Origin: Psychrobacter immobilis
GTDB lineage: Bacteria; Pseudomonadota; Gammaproteobacteria; Pseudomonadales; Moraxellaceae
Length of the DNA: 64,000 nt
Assembly (NCBI RefSeq): GCF_904846185.1
Contig: NZ_CAJGZQ010000016.1
Location: forward strand, 1 to 64,000
Reading direction: 5' to 3'
This document shows, one piece after another, positions 41,095-51,228 of the stretch. Position numbers and translations under genes: made by a program. Below the pieces are notes generated by a model, which made no database searches, was not told where the DNA came from, and saw nothing but the letters and a program-made list of their open reading frames with translations. Numbering within the stretch: the stretch's first letter is position 1; each line of letters begins with the position of its first letter.

Positions 41095-43311
41095 CTAAAA
41101 ATTGGCTTTTAGGCTGACGGATATTTGGCGCTCAGGTCCCATCCAGCAATTGTTAATATCATAACAAGCGCCGACATAGGTCTTATCAAAGAGATTGTTG
41201 ATACTCGCGCCGACAGTGAGCATCGGATTGATTTGATAATTACCGCCAATGTCTACCAACGTCACGCTTGGTAATTCGTCTGAGTTTTGCTTATCAAGTT
41301 GCATACCGCCTTCATAGCGTACGCCAGCATTGAGACTGAGCTTGTCAGTAGCATAATAATCTGTCCACAATGTTGCCTTGTGCTTCGCCGTTTGCGCAGG
41401 GGTATTGCCGACCACATCAGGGTTGAATTCATCCTCTGTAATCTCAGCATCGGTATAGCTGTAGCTTGCCGCGACATCTACCCAGTCGTTGAGCATATGA
41501 CTGCCCGAAACTTCAAATCCTTTAGAGGTAATTTCACCCGTTTGAACTTTTTGTTGATAATTAGATGGGTTCGTCACTATGACATTTTTTTGAGTGATAT
41601 CAAATACCGCAAGCGTGCCTTGTGTGGCGCGATTGGCAGAGAGATATTTGACACCAGCCTCTAGCTGATCGGCAGTCGTTGGCTTAAATGGCGCATTGGT
41701 AATAAAGTTACTACCGACCACTGGCTGAAACGACTGAGAATAGCTTGCATAAGGAGATAGACCATTATCAAAGTCGTAAATGGCTGCGAGACGACCACTG
41801 GTTTTTGAGGCATCATTGTTAATTGTTTTTTCATTATAAATAACGCCTTTAGTGGCTTCGGTTTGCTCAGTACTACTATCAAAATTGTCGTGACGTAAGC
41901 CTGCTACCACTGTCAAATCTTGCCATTTCATCTCATCTTGTACATAAAAACCAAGCTGGCTTTGTTCAATGTTTTCATTTTGACGATAAGCCTCTAAAGG
42001 CAACGTATCGGCATTTATTTGTGAGTAATCTGGATTGGATAAGTCAAGATTTGGCGTGCCATTTGCGCCAGCATCATAATAAGTGGCGGTACTGTCTGTC
42101 TCTTGATACTCAATACCAAATAATAAATTGTGCGAGGTATTGGTAGTATCTAGCTGATAAGCAAGTTGGTTGTCCGTGGTCCAGTTGTTCATGCTCTCAT
42201 CGGTAGTATAGGCTACGCGGTTGAGTATCTTATCACTGCCGTTTACAAACCCGCTGTTGTACATATTACGCTGCTGCGCCTCGGCATCGGTATAGCGCGT
42301 GATATGTTTAAAGGTGAGCGTATCATTGATGTTCCAGTTCACCGTGACACTCGGCATGAGTACTTCTTTGCTGAAGTGATTCCACTCATCGCCGGCATAG
42401 GCGTCACTGCCCAGTTTTCCATAGCTGGCATGGTAGACAGTGCCAACGGCAGGCAGTGGAGTGGAAGGCACCATTTCCGGATCATCTTGATAAAACAGAT
42501 TGGCAAGAACGGACACATCTTTTGTCGGTTGCCATTCCAGTGACGGATTGATCAGGGTACGTTCTTCTTCTGTGGTTTGCATCTGCCCGTCTTTTTGTCG
42601 TTTTAATGCCACCAGTCGATAATTGATTGTGTCTGTGATAGGTCCTGTCGTATCGACCGCCACTTCTTTTAGGTTTTGATTACCCACTCGCAACTGTACC
42701 TCAGATGCTTGAGTGCTTTTTGGGGTTTTGGCGACTTGATTGACCATGCCACCTGGAGATGCATAGCCATAGAGTGAGGATGCGGGCCCTTTGACTACTT
42801 CGACTGCTTCTGTTGCGTAGATATCAACTTGCGGCATCAGATTCCAAGCCCCATCGTAGGGCAGTCTTAATCCATCGTAAAAATTGGAGTAAGTCTTAAA
42901 ACCGCGAATATTGTATTCATCAAAGATGGACACCGTACCGCGACTCTCAGTACTCACCCCTGGCTCATAACGTAACGCTGCATTGACACTGTCTGCTTGA
43001 CGTTTTTGTAACAGCGCTTGATCGATTCTCGTATAGCTCATGGGCGCATCATTAGGATCTAACGCTGTTTTGGTGCCTGTGCTACGGTAGTTGTCGGCAT
43101 AGACAGTAATGGTATCCAAGGTGGTCGATGGTGTCACGGTCTCATTATTATTAACATCATTATCAACGTCGTTCTCAACACTGTTTTCGATGTTATTCGG
43201 CATTGTCTCAGCATAAGCTGCATGGCTCAAACCCATTACCAATCCCAGTTGCACCGCGAGAGTTAAACGTTTTTGACGAATGGATGTAGACGTTGAGATA
43301 AAACGCATCAT
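41095..43311 (-). CDS. TonB-dependent siderophore receptor, 738 aa
   Basis: Outer-membrane ferric-siderophore importer. Start MMRFISTS at 43311 is chosen for AAGGAA just upstream (the second ATG, 43308, has better spacing). Signal peptide to about residue 34 (SHAAYA). TonB box region LDTITVYA, plug domain with PGVSTESRGTVSIFDEYNIR and VEVVKGPASSLYGYASPGGM, then a 22-strand barrel ending in Phe (VSLKANF). The loop motif CYDINNC near the end is common in FhuA/FoxA-like receptors; the siderophore cannot be named. A Fur box lies upstream. Confidence 0.93.
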   Translation of the reverse strand: MMRFISTSTSIRQKRLTLAVQLGLVMGLSHAAYAETMPNNIENSVENDVDNDVNNNETVTPSTTLDTITVYADNYRSTGTKTALDPNDAPMSYTRIDQALLQKRQADSVNAALRYEPGVSTESRGTVSIFDEYNIRGFKTYSNFYDGLRLPYDGAWNLMPQVDIYATEAVEVVKGPASSLYGYASPGGMVNQVAKTPKSTQASEVQLRVGNQNLKEVAVDTTGPITDTINYRLVALKRQKDGQMQTTEEERTLINPSLEWQPTKDVSVLANLFYQDDPEMVPSTPLPAVGTVYHASYGKLGSDAYAGDEWNHFSKEVLMPSVTVNWNINDTLTFKHITRYTDAEAQQRNMYNSGFVNGSDKILNRVAYTTDESMNNWTTDNQLAYQLDTTNTSHNLLFGIEYQETDSTATYYDAGANGTPNLDLSNPDYSQINADTLPLEAYRQNENIEQSQLGFYVQDEMKWQDLTVVAGLRHDNFDSSTEQTEATKGVIYNEKTINNDASKTSGRLAAIYDFDNGLSPYASYSQSFQPVVGSNFITNAPFKPTTADQLEAGVKYLSANRATQGTLAVFDITQKNVIVTNPSNYQQKVQTGEITSKGFEVSGSHMLNDWVDVAASYSYTDAEITEDEFNPDVVGNTPAQTAKHKATLWTDYYATDKLSLNAGVRYEGGMQLDKQNSDELPSVTLVDIGGNYQINPMLTVGASINNLFDKTYVGACYDINNCWMGPERQISVSLKANF

Positions 43312-43362
43312 ATTTCCTTGTAAATTATTAAATGCCGAAAGCGAAAGAAAAAGAATAATAAC

Positions 43363-43381
43363 ATTAATGATTATCATTATC
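43363..43381 (-). promoter_or_regulatory. Fur box before siderophore receptor
   Basis: Minus strand GATAATGATAATCATTAAT matches 17 of 19 positions of the GATAATGATAATCATTATC consensus, about 52 bases before the receptor start. Confidence 0.85.
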
Positions 43382-43664
43382 ATTAAAAATTTACAAACAA
43401 AGCGCTGTTAGTAAGATGTCGAGTGAAGTGGCCCCATTTTTAGCCCATCAAGATGACTATGATGCAAACATGAAAATTGAAGAAACGCCTTAATATGACG
43501 ATAATTTTTGACTGTAAGCAATGGTGTTTACAAGGCTTTTCTCGTATGATGCAGCCGTCTATTTGGAATCAACTTTTAGATCAACAGACAGACAGGATTT
43601 ATTACTACTATTAATAGGTCTAGGTCGTTCATTGAGCAACCAAAGATTGTTAAAGGTCATATTT

Positions 43665-45179
43665 ATGAACAGACATACAAGTCAATCAACCAATACTCAA
43701 CGCTATTTTACGGTATGGCGTTGGCATTTTTATGCGGGAATGTTTATAGCACCTTTCTTAATTATCCTAGCTTGCAGCGCACTTGGCATGCTGTTGATGT
43801 CTAACATCTCAGGTCGTGATGATGATCGTCTCACCATTACCACCCCAGATTCAGCGGTGACGGCATTAATTACTGCCCCTATTTCTACGCAAGCTAAAAA
43901 TGCGTTGAACACTTTACCTGACAGCACGCTGGTGAAATATATCGCGCCTCGTGATACGGACACCGTTGCCTTGTTTCAAGTTAAGTCAGCCAGTCAGGAT
44001 TATATGGTGGCGGTGAATCCTTATACGGCTGATGTCGTTAAAAGCACACCGACTAATAGTGGTCTGTACTATACCTTTAATGATATTCATGCTGATTTAC
44101 TATTGGGCAAAGTCGGTGATTATATCCAAGAAACCACTGCTTCATTAACCATCTTAATGATTCTAACGGGTTGGTATCTATGGTGGCAAAAACGCAAATC
44201 ACTCAAAGCCATGCTTATAACCATTGATGCTGTGAATAATAAGAAAAAACGCTCATTCATACGTACCATCCATGCGACATTGGGCAGTTGGATATCTGTG
44301 TTGCTACTGTTTTTCTGTATTTCAGGAATGGCATGGGCAGGCATCTGGGGCGAGCGTATGGTACAGGCATGGAGTCAGTTTCCTGCGGGCAAATGGGGCG
44401 TTGCGCCAATGCCGCTTTCCATTGATCACAGTCAACATCATGCTGGTATGGATATGAATAACGCTGAAGCCACGCCGCACGTTCATGGAGCAACACCAGC
44501 CACAGCACCCACGCATGGTGATGCACTAAATACGGGTAGTACCAAAGATGTGCCTTGGGTGCTTGAATTGACACCAATGCCAGCATCTGGTACTGTCGCT
44601 GGCAAGGATGGTATCGAGTCCAATATACCGATTATGATCGATACTGTAGATCGATTTGCCCGTGAGATTGGTGTTGTCGGACGTTACCAATTAAATCTGC
44701 CACAGGGTAGTACGGGCGTCTGGACGATTAGCCAAGACTCAATGAGCTATGATATGAAAAATCCAATGGCTGATCGTACGGTACATATCGATCGTTATTC
44801 GGGCAATATTTTGGCAGATATCCGCTTTGATGATTACAATGCTTTTGGTAAATTTATGGCGGCAGGCATTGCGATTCATATGGGGACGCTTGGATGGTGG
44901 AGCGTATTGGTCAACGCCCTATTTTGCTTATCGGTTATTGCTATTTGTGTGAGCGGTTACATGATGTGGTGGCAGCGCCGTCCACGTCATGCCAGTGAAA
45001 AGCTTGGACTGAATCCACCAGCGCGTGGTCTCAGTTTTTCTATATGGTGGCCGTTTGCCATTCCTTTGTTAGCAGTGGCAATCATATTCCCAACCGCCAT
45101 CATCGCGATTATTGCTATCGGATTACTAGATTTCTTAGTCATTTCACGGGTTGGGTTTTTACAGAAATTATTATTTTGA
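43665..45179 (+). CDS. PepSY-domain iron-regulated membrane protein, 504 aa
   Basis: Inner-membrane protein of the PepSY_TM family, often beside siderophore receptors and thought to be a ferric-siderophore reductase partner. Start MNRHTSQS at 43665 is chosen for AAAGG upstream and because the family begins near YFTVWRWHFYAGMFIAPFLI. Four long hydrophobic helices, two PepSY-like periplasmic segments and a His-rich stretch (DHSQHHAGMDMNNAEATPH, about 257-275) that may bind metal. Divergent from the receptor, so probably under the same iron control. Confidence 0.87.
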   Translation: MNRHTSQSTNTQRYFTVWRWHFYAGMFIAPFLIILACSALGMLLMSNISGRDDDRLTITTPDSAVTALITAPISTQAKNALNTLPDSTLVKYIAPRDTDTVALFQVKSASQDYMVAVNPYTADVVKSTPTNSGLYYTFNDIHADLLLGKVGDYIQETTASLTILMILTGWYLWWQKRKSLKAMLITIDAVNNKKKRSFIRTIHATLGSWISVLLLFFCISGMAWAGIWGERMVQAWSQFPAGKWGVAPMPLSIDHSQHHAGMDMNNAEATPHVHGATPATAPTHGDALNTGSTKDVPWVLELTPMPASGTVAGKDGIESNIPIMIDTVDRFAREIGVVGRYQLNLPQGSTGVWTISQDSMSYDMKNPMADRTVHIDRYSGNILADIRFDDYNAFGKFMAAGIAIHMGTLGWWSVLVNALFCLSVIAICVSGYMMWWQRRPRHASEKLGLNPPARGLSFSIWWPFAIPLLAVAIIFPTAIIAIIAIGLLDFLVISRVGFLQKLLF

Positions 45180-45227
45180 AATTAAATAAAATAAGAGAGC
45201 CATTCAAAAAGTCATTCTTATTTACAC

Positions 45228-45266
45228 AAAATCGGGGCAACTTTCTAAAAGATGCCCCGATTTTTT
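45228..45266. terminator. bidirectional terminator
   Basis: AAAATCGGGGCA and TGCCCCGATTTT form a perfect 12-bp stem with a 13-base loop and T/A tracts, between convergent genes. Confidence 0.93.
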
Positions 45267-45300
45267 ATTGCTCGCCATTAACTTTTTACTAAGCCAGTAT

Positions 45301-47013
45301 TTACGCCAACATAGCAATGGCATCGGCACTGGCACGTTGCCGTTCTTCAGCATTTAACTCAATCAATCGGCCTTCTTTCATCAGTAATAATCGATCTGCA
45401 TGCTCAAAGTAACCATCATCATGACTGATGATAAACAGCGTTTTACCCAAGGCTTTGAGTTCAGGTATCAGTGTTTGGTAAAACACTCGGCGAAAGGCAG
45501 GATCTTGGTCAGCCGCCCATTCATCAAGTAGCAGTATGTCTTTTTGTTCAGCCACGGCAATGAGCATGGCCAAGCGCTTGCGTTGTCCTTGTGAGAGCTT
45601 GTCTGTCGATAATTGGTTATCAGTTACGCTGACTTTATCTTGTAGATTCAATTTATGCAGCCATGTATTTACGAGCGCTTCATCGGGTTGCTGTCCCTCT
45701 CTACCAATCAGTTGTTTAAAAAGATGCTGATCGCTAAAAATGGCAGAAAAAAGCTGTCGATAATCGGCATTATTCTGTGAATCAACGAGCTGGCTGTCTA
45801 TTTTTACAGCACCGATGCTAGGGGTGAAAATCCCCGTGATAATCTTTGCAAGCGTAGATTTACCGCTACCATTCGCCCCGATTAAAAACACCACATCGCC
45901 ACGTTTCAAAGTCAGATTAACCGATTTTAGGATATCGCTAGCATGCTCGTTTTCTTTAACCACTACCTCATTTGCAGTGGTATCGTTACTTGCATAACGA
46001 TAGCCAATATCATTGAATGATATGGACTGCCAGTTGTTTACCACAATATCCGTCGTAAAGGTTGGTTGGTACTCCGCCAATTCCAACGATTGTATTTTAT
46101 CCAGCGCCACTTGTGCCGTTTGTAAGGTCGGGTATGCGCCGACGGCATGGAGGATGGGTGATTGCATGAATAGAATGGTTAAAGAGAAAGTGGTGGCAAT
46201 ACCCATTGGAATAGCAAGATAATTTGACACGGCAAACACCACACCAATGGCTGCGAACATCATAATATTCGACCAATTCACGGCGGATAAATGATATGTA
46301 TCCGATTTAATCACTCGATTTTGATAAGACTTGGCATGATTTAAGAAATCATTTTTATAGAGTTTTTCAGCGCGGTGTTGATTAAGCGCCAGCTCTTTTC
46401 GACCATCTATAATGGATTGATAGTCCTCATATAAAAGATCATTAATCTCTCTGAGCTCTCTTAAATGAGTATAGACATGCTTTACTAAAATGGTGCTTAT
46501 CCAAATCGTCATCGCAATCCAAAACATGACAATCAATAATAATGGCAGCGACAGCCAGCCTAAATAAAGGGCGACACCAACCGATAAAATAACGCCTTGC
46601 ACCAGCTCCGGCATACGCACAAAGGCGACGGTAATCGATTGAATATCTGAGGATAAGCTGGCGAGTAACCGTGCGCTACCCAAATGATCTATTTGCGGAA
46701 CTTTGGTATCGATGATTTGTTTGACCAGCTTGGTTCTAAGCTCGTAGACGAACTGATGCCCCAAACGGGTCAGTGCATATTGTGATACGAAGGTCGTGAC
46801 TAATAGCAGCACCACCAAAGCTGAAAATTGACCCAAGCTTGCCCACGATAAGGTATTAAAAACAGGCTGACTGATAAAGGTGTGATTGATATAGGCAATG
46901 ATGCCCACACTGACCGCCGCATTCACCAAATTAAGGAAAATAACTTTAAGAAAGGGCAGGCGATAGTGTGCCCAAATCATCTGATATAAAGAAACGGTGG
47001 CGTGAGAGGACAT
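45301..47013 (-). CDS. cyclic-peptide/siderophore-type ABC exporter (fused permease-ATPase), 570 aa
   Basis: N-terminal six-helix exporter domain (1-320) and C-terminal ATPase: Walker A GANGSGKST, signature LSQGQRKRLAML, Walker B ILLLDEWAADQDPAFRR with the switch His in FIISHDDGYF. The LSQGQ signature and DEWAADQDP are typical of the SyrD/PvdE/YojI group, which exports cyclic peptides and siderophores or their precursors. It lies between two siderophore receptor loci but no biosynthesis gene is in the window. A hairpin separates it from the next receptor. Confidence 0.88.
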   Translation of the reverse strand: MSSHATVSLYQMIWAHYRLPFLKVIFLNLVNAAVSVGIIAYINHTFISQPVFNTLSWASLGQFSALVVLLLVTTFVSQYALTRLGHQFVYELRTKLVKQIIDTKVPQIDHLGSARLLASLSSDIQSITVAFVRMPELVQGVILSVGVALYLGWLSLPLLLIVMFWIAMTIWISTILVKHVYTHLRELREINDLLYEDYQSIIDGRKELALNQHRAEKLYKNDFLNHAKSYQNRVIKSDTYHLSAVNWSNIMMFAAIGVVFAVSNYLAIPMGIATTFSLTILFMQSPILHAVGAYPTLQTAQVALDKIQSLELAEYQPTFTTDIVVNNWQSISFNDIGYRYASNDTTANEVVVKENEHASDILKSVNLTLKRGDVVFLIGANGSGKSTLAKIITGIFTPSIGAVKIDSQLVDSQNNADYRQLFSAIFSDQHLFKQLIGREGQQPDEALVNTWLHKLNLQDKVSVTDNQLSTDKLSQGQRKRLAMLIAVAEQKDILLLDEWAADQDPAFRRVFYQTLIPELKALGKTLFIISHDDGYFEHADRLLLMKEGRLIELNAEERQRASADAIAMLA

Positions 47014-47057
47014 AATGGCTCAATAATAGAATGGTTTTTTGCGTATTTTTGATAACA

Positions 47058-47090
47058 TAAAAGGGAGTAGGTGGTGCCTAATCCCTTTTA
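47058..47090 (-). terminator. terminator of the second receptor gene
   Basis: TAAAAGGGA and TCCCTTTTA outside, TAGG and CCTA inside, form a near-continuous 13-bp stem 36 bases after the stop. Confidence 0.8.
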
Positions 47091-47125
47091 TCTAAGTCTT
47101 ATAAACGTGGTTTAATGGGCATGTA

Positions 47126-49414
47126 TTAAAAGTCGAAAGTCGCTGATACTTTTAGGGCAGTAGGCTCACCGGCATTTAAATACCCAGCACCCGCATAACC
47201 ACCCACTGATTGCCAATAGTCTTCACCAGTAATATTAGTAACTACTCCTTTTAGCGTCACGTCTTGTCCAGCGAGCATGGTTTTATAGCGAGCACCTAGA
47301 TCTAATGTGGTATAACCGTCAACTTTTAAGCTGTTGGCGGCATCGGCATAACGTGCGCCTGTGTGAATGATATCGCCGGTCACTGTTAATCCTTCAACTG
47401 CTGCTAAATCATATTCTAGGTTGACGTTGCTTTGTAGCGTGGGCAGTCCGATGACTCGGTTGCCGTCGAACGTCACATCGCCCGTGTCTTTTTGCTCAGC
47501 ATTTAAGTAAGTAACACCAGCATTGAAGCGCATGTTTTCGCTTGGGCTACCAAATACAGTCAATTCCACCCCTTGATGGCGATTTTCTCCAGCAGCGGTA
47601 AAGGTGTTTGAGTCATTGATATAAGCACGCGGCTCATCGGTGCGGAATACCGCCAAACTACTGCCAATAAGACCGTTGTCATACTTAACGCCAACCTCAG
47701 TTTGCTCACTCACATAAGGGTCTAAATTTTGACCACCATTGGTGACAGCACCACCATTATTAGTCAGAGGTGCCCTTGCGCCTGGCGCTAGGCTTTCGAT
47801 ATAGTTGCCATAAACAGACCAGTCCATGCTTGGTTGATAGACGATACCGATACTTGGTGTCCACTCACTTTTATCGTAATCTGCCGTTTTAGCCTGAGTG
47901 TTAGGATCATAGCTGGTGGTTTTTAAATTCTGATGACGCACGCCTAAAGTGGTTTTTAGTTTGTCATCGAACAATGATATGGTATCGGCTAGCGCAAAGC
48001 TTTGGAATTGCTTCTCGTTGGTTAGTTTTGGATCGTCTAAGTTACCACCGAAGATTGCTGTGCTTGTAAAAGGGACCTCAGCGTAGTCGGTAGGATGGTA
48101 CAAATTGGTCGCGGGTTGATTACCAAAATCATAGGCGAACGCCCCTTTTTCTTCTTGGTCATAGAGATCCGCTGCTAGTACCCAATTATGAGCCACTTCA
48201 CCTGTTTGCCATTTACCACGCAGACCGAGCTCAGCACTTTGTACCAAATCTTTTCTAGAATTATCAAAGCGATAAAACGTACCTGCACCATCAACATTGT
48301 TGACGGTTAGATTGGCCAGTGAGTTTTCTTCCTCACCACTTCGCACACCGTAAGCACCATAAGCGGTAATATTATCAGTAAAATCATATTCTCCTCGAAT
48401 GGTACCAAAGACATCTTCTTCATCTGAATACGTCCAAGGCTGCGCCCAATTCTTTGAGCCGTCTGGTGCTTTTGGTACTCTAGAAACACCAGCAAGTGTG
48501 ACACTAGGACGGGTCTCTTTGAGTTTGTTGTCTTGCCAGCCCAAATCAGCTGATAGTCGATACTGATCGCCTCTGTAGTCTAATCCTAACGCTGCCAGAC
48601 CCAGTGTTGAAGATTCATCATCAATCGCGCTGTCGCCATCTTGATAAGCGGCGTTAAAGCGAACGCCAAACGCATCATCAGTACCAAAGCGATCACTGAC
48701 GTCTACGGCAACTTTGCCTTGATCACCTTGACCATAACCGAGTGTCACCTTACGTAGCGGGTCATTGCCAGCTCGTTTGGGCAGCAGGTTAATCGTACCA
48801 CCGGCGTTACCACCACTGGGTGCTGCGCCATTGAGCATGGCGGATGCCCCGCGCTGAACCTCAACACGCTCGAATAATTCAGTGGCGATATACTGCCTTG
48901 GCAATATGCCGTATAGACCGTTATACATGGTGTCATCAGAGGTTGTGACAAAGCCGCGCATAAAGTACGCTTCTTGAAAGTTGCCAAAGCCTCTAGCGAC
49001 ACGAACAGTCGGGTCTTTTTTGAGCAGGTCGCCCACACTTTGGGCTTGTTGATTGCCGATATACTCATTGGTATATGAGGTAGTGGAGAACGGCGTGTCC
49101 ATGATGTCTTGATTGCCCAAGATTCCGACACGGCTTCCTGTCGCTACTTGACCACCTTCATAGGCATCTGGCAACCCATCGGCTGATGCATCAGCACTAC
49201 TGGTCACGACAATCTCATCGAGTACCACGCTTGGGGTATCGGATTGAGCGTCAGCATTTAAATCTGTTTGTGCCCACGCGGCTTGGCTTGCACCCAGTAG
49301 TATTACCGATGTGGACAGACAAGATGAGCACAGTGATTTTAATGACAAGGGATGGCGAGACATATTCAATAGAGTAGGGCGAAATAAAGCAGAGTATAAG
49401 CGAGACAGTTGCAT
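47126..49414 (-). CDS. TonB-dependent siderophore receptor, 762 aa
   Basis: Outer-membrane receptor. Start at 49414 (MQLSRLYS) is chosen for GGAA seven bases upstream; an in-frame ATG at 49363 (MSRHPLSL) would give a shorter signal peptide but lacks a site. Signal ends near SQAAWA. TonB box VVLDEIVVTSS, plug with VARGFGNFQEAYFMRGF and VEVQRGASAMLNGAAPSGGN, barrel ending KVSATFDF. The plug sequence is of the FhuE/catecholate-hydroxamate mixed type; ligand not assigned. Confidence 0.92.
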   Translation of the reverse strand: MQLSRLYSALFRPTLLNMSRHPLSLKSLCSSCLSTSVILLGASQAAWAQTDLNADAQSDTPSVVLDEIVVTSSADASADGLPDAYEGGQVATGSRVGILGNQDIMDTPFSTTSYTNEYIGNQQAQSVGDLLKKDPTVRVARGFGNFQEAYFMRGFVTTSDDTMYNGLYGILPRQYIATELFERVEVQRGASAMLNGAAPSGGNAGGTINLLPKRAGNDPLRKVTLGYGQGDQGKVAVDVSDRFGTDDAFGVRFNAAYQDGDSAIDDESSTLGLAALGLDYRGDQYRLSADLGWQDNKLKETRPSVTLAGVSRVPKAPDGSKNWAQPWTYSDEEDVFGTIRGEYDFTDNITAYGAYGVRSGEEENSLANLTVNNVDGAGTFYRFDNSRKDLVQSAELGLRGKWQTGEVAHNWVLAADLYDQEEKGAFAYDFGNQPATNLYHPTDYAEVPFTSTAIFGGNLDDPKLTNEKQFQSFALADTISLFDDKLKTTLGVRHQNLKTTSYDPNTQAKTADYDKSEWTPSIGIVYQPSMDWSVYGNYIESLAPGARAPLTNNGGAVTNGGQNLDPYVSEQTEVGVKYDNGLIGSSLAVFRTDEPRAYINDSNTFTAAGENRHQGVELTVFGSPSENMRFNAGVTYLNAEQKDTGDVTFDGNRVIGLPTLQSNVNLEYDLAAVEGLTVTGDIIHTGARYADAANSLKVDGYTTLDLGARYKTMLAGQDVTLKGVVTNITGEDYWQSVGGYAGAGYLNAGEPTALKVSATFDF

Positions 49415-49446
49415 GAATATTTCCAGCACATAGATTAAATGCTTAT

Positions 49447-49465
49447 TATAATGATAATCATTTTC
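49447..49465 (-). promoter_or_regulatory. Fur box before second siderophore receptor
   Basis: TATAATGATAATCATTTTC matches 17 of 19 Fur consensus positions and lies about 33 bases before the likely receptor start. The rest of 49415-49738 has no gene but holds TAAATG-type repeats (49652-49730). Confidence 0.85.
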
Positions 49466-49651
49466 ATTACAATATATTACTGGATTAAATCTCAATATAT
49501 TTTTATCGTGTTAAGTGTACGTTTTTGTTAGGCAAAGTAGTAAGTCGTCTAAAGTTGGTCAGTCGCGCTATGTTGATTAGTTACGCTATGACAGCAGCAA
49601 AGATTGCTAATCGCTCAATTTAGCAGTCAGCATAAGTGGTTGGTAAGTGGC

Positions 49652-49730
49652 TAAATGCTTTCTGTTTATGACTAAATGTTTGCTACTTATTAAATGCTTG
49701 CTGTTTATAAAAAATGCCACTTATAAAAAA
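49652..49730. repeat. degenerate TAAATG tandem repeats, period about 20
   Basis: TAAATGCTTTCTGTTTATG, TAAATGTTTGCTACTTAT and TAAATGCTTGCTGTTTATAA, followed by a partial AAATGCCACTTATAA, run toward the 3' end of the SIP gene at 49739. Imperfect; probably slippage-derived. Confidence 0.5.
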
Positions 49731-49738
49731 CATAATGA

Positions 49739-50878
49739 TTATTGCGCACGCCAGTAGACTTTAATGACCATATCCTGACGTGATAGCCCAAGGGTTGTCT
49801 TTAGTTGCTGTCGTAATGATTTGATATTCGCTGCTTCCAGCGCGCCCCATACTTTGTCAATTTTGACAGGCAGTCGCGCAAATTGTGTATTTAATAATGC
49901 CATTATTTGCTCAGTAATATCAGTTGTTGGGGTATTAACCAGATGGCACACATTATTTTGCAAAAAATGCGCCTCATGGCGTAGTTGATTACTGAGTGTT
50001 AGGGTATGTAGATAACGGATATCGTCTGGATCATTAGTGATGGCAATGACGAGGGGCGGCAATGGATTCTGCCAGTTTTCCAATAGATTGGCCACCGTAG
50101 GCAAGGAGGTTTCATCACAGATGAGTAAGCACTGACCAGTGCTGAGATGTTCTATTTTCTCTGGATATTCACGTACTGTTTTGATTTGACTGCCACAGTC
50201 AAGTGCGCGCGCCCAATTGCCTCCTGCCGTGTCGCCGTGAATGTAGACATCTATCCACGCTTGGACAGACGAGCTGCTCGAATCTCGCCATGCTTTTCGC
50301 AAGGTATAGTAGCGCTGCAAAGGTTTGTTGCTATCTCTTGAATGGTCTTTTGACTGGTGTTTTTTAGCAGATAGACCGTCCGCATCCAGCTCAAACAAAT
50401 ACGCGTAGCCCGGATGAGAGAGTGGCGTACTATCGGGTGCGGTTACCAGCAGTCGATACATATTGGCGCTGGCATAATAGCCATTAATGACTGTAAAACG
50501 CTGTTCTTGAAGCTTGATCGTGCGCTTGCCAAGCTTATTGGCAGATGTTTGCAATAGCGTTATATATTGCTCTTGTAGCGTCATAGAGTCACTAATAGGA
50601 ACTGTAAAATCGATAAAATATTGACGGCTGAGCTTGCTGCTGTTTGTTAAGGTATCGTTGTCATGATGGGCGGTTGTGACATCCATTAGTATCCCATCAG
50701 TATACAGCTCTGCTATCGAGGCGATCTCGTGCTCACTCACTGCCGTGGTAGTAAAGGCATTGATAAACATCGCGAGTTCATCTTGATGCTCTTCATTGAC
50801 ATGACTCATAAACTGGGCTTTGTCAGCCATGTCGAGCGGCGTTTTATCGAAATCGTACTGAGTAAGTGGTTGAGCCAT
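49739..50878 (-). CDS. siderophore-interacting protein with N-terminal DUF2470 domain, 379 aa
   Basis: Residues 15-95 (HVNEEHQDELAMFINAFTTT) are a DUF2470/HugZ-C-like domain with the conserved H-V-N-x2-H; the rest is a SIP FAD/NADPH reductase (CLLICDETSLPTVANLLENW; RYYTLRKAW). C-terminal ALEAANIKSLRQQLKTTLGL, then KVYWRAQ, keeps the SIP end. Such fusions occur beside heme and siderophore genes; the DUF2470 part may allow heme or iron binding. Same strand as the receptor gene, 860 bases from its start, so separately transcribed. Confidence 0.88.
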   Translation of the reverse strand: MAQPLTQYDFDKTPLDMADKAQFMSHVNEEHQDELAMFINAFTTTAVSEHEIASIAELYTDGILMDVTTAHHDNDTLTNSSKLSRQYFIDFTVPISDSMTLQEQYITLLQTSANKLGKRTIKLQEQRFTVINGYYASANMYRLLVTAPDSTPLSHPGYAYLFELDADGLSAKKHQSKDHSRDSNKPLQRYYTLRKAWRDSSSSSVQAWIDVYIHGDTAGGNWARALDCGSQIKTVREYPEKIEHLSTGQCLLICDETSLPTVANLLENWQNPLPPLVIAITNDPDDIRYLHTLTLSNQLRHEAHFLQNNVCHLVNTPTTDITEQIMALLNTQFARLPVKIDKVWGALEAANIKSLRQQLKTTLGLSRQDMVIKVYWRAQ

Positions 50879-51228
50879 AAAATGTCATCCAAGCCAAAAT
50901 TCAAATAATTGTTCAGCAAAATTTTTAATTAATAAATGATTGGCTGCTGATTAAGGGCAAGATGGAAATATAATAGTTAATAAGCATAAAACATTCAAAT
51001 ATTAATGATTATTAATGTCATTTAGGTTTTGATTACGATAATATACCATACGTTAATTTATTTACAATCCTAAAAGGACTGGTGTTATCGAATGACTAAT
51101 AGCTTTCTTGTAATGCTTGGCAGTGGTGACTCTTAGACTGTGTATAAACGTTATCGCCCAACCTATTTTTGCAAGGTTTGATAGCTTACAAAAAAGGGTT
51201 GGGCGAGCTAAAGTCGAACAGTAAAGTG
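50879..51228. other. 350-base non-coding region between SIP and HmuY-like genes
   Basis: No gene seen. It holds a weak Fur-like match around 51001-51019 (about 13 of 19) and the hairpin arms at 51155-51205. Confidence 0.5.
51155..51205 (-). terminator. hairpin after the HmuY-like gene
   Basis: CGCCCAACC (51155-51163) and GGTTGGGCG (51197-51205) make a perfect 9-bp stem with a 33-base loop, 24 bases past the stop codon. The long loop makes efficiency uncertain. Confidence 0.6.
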
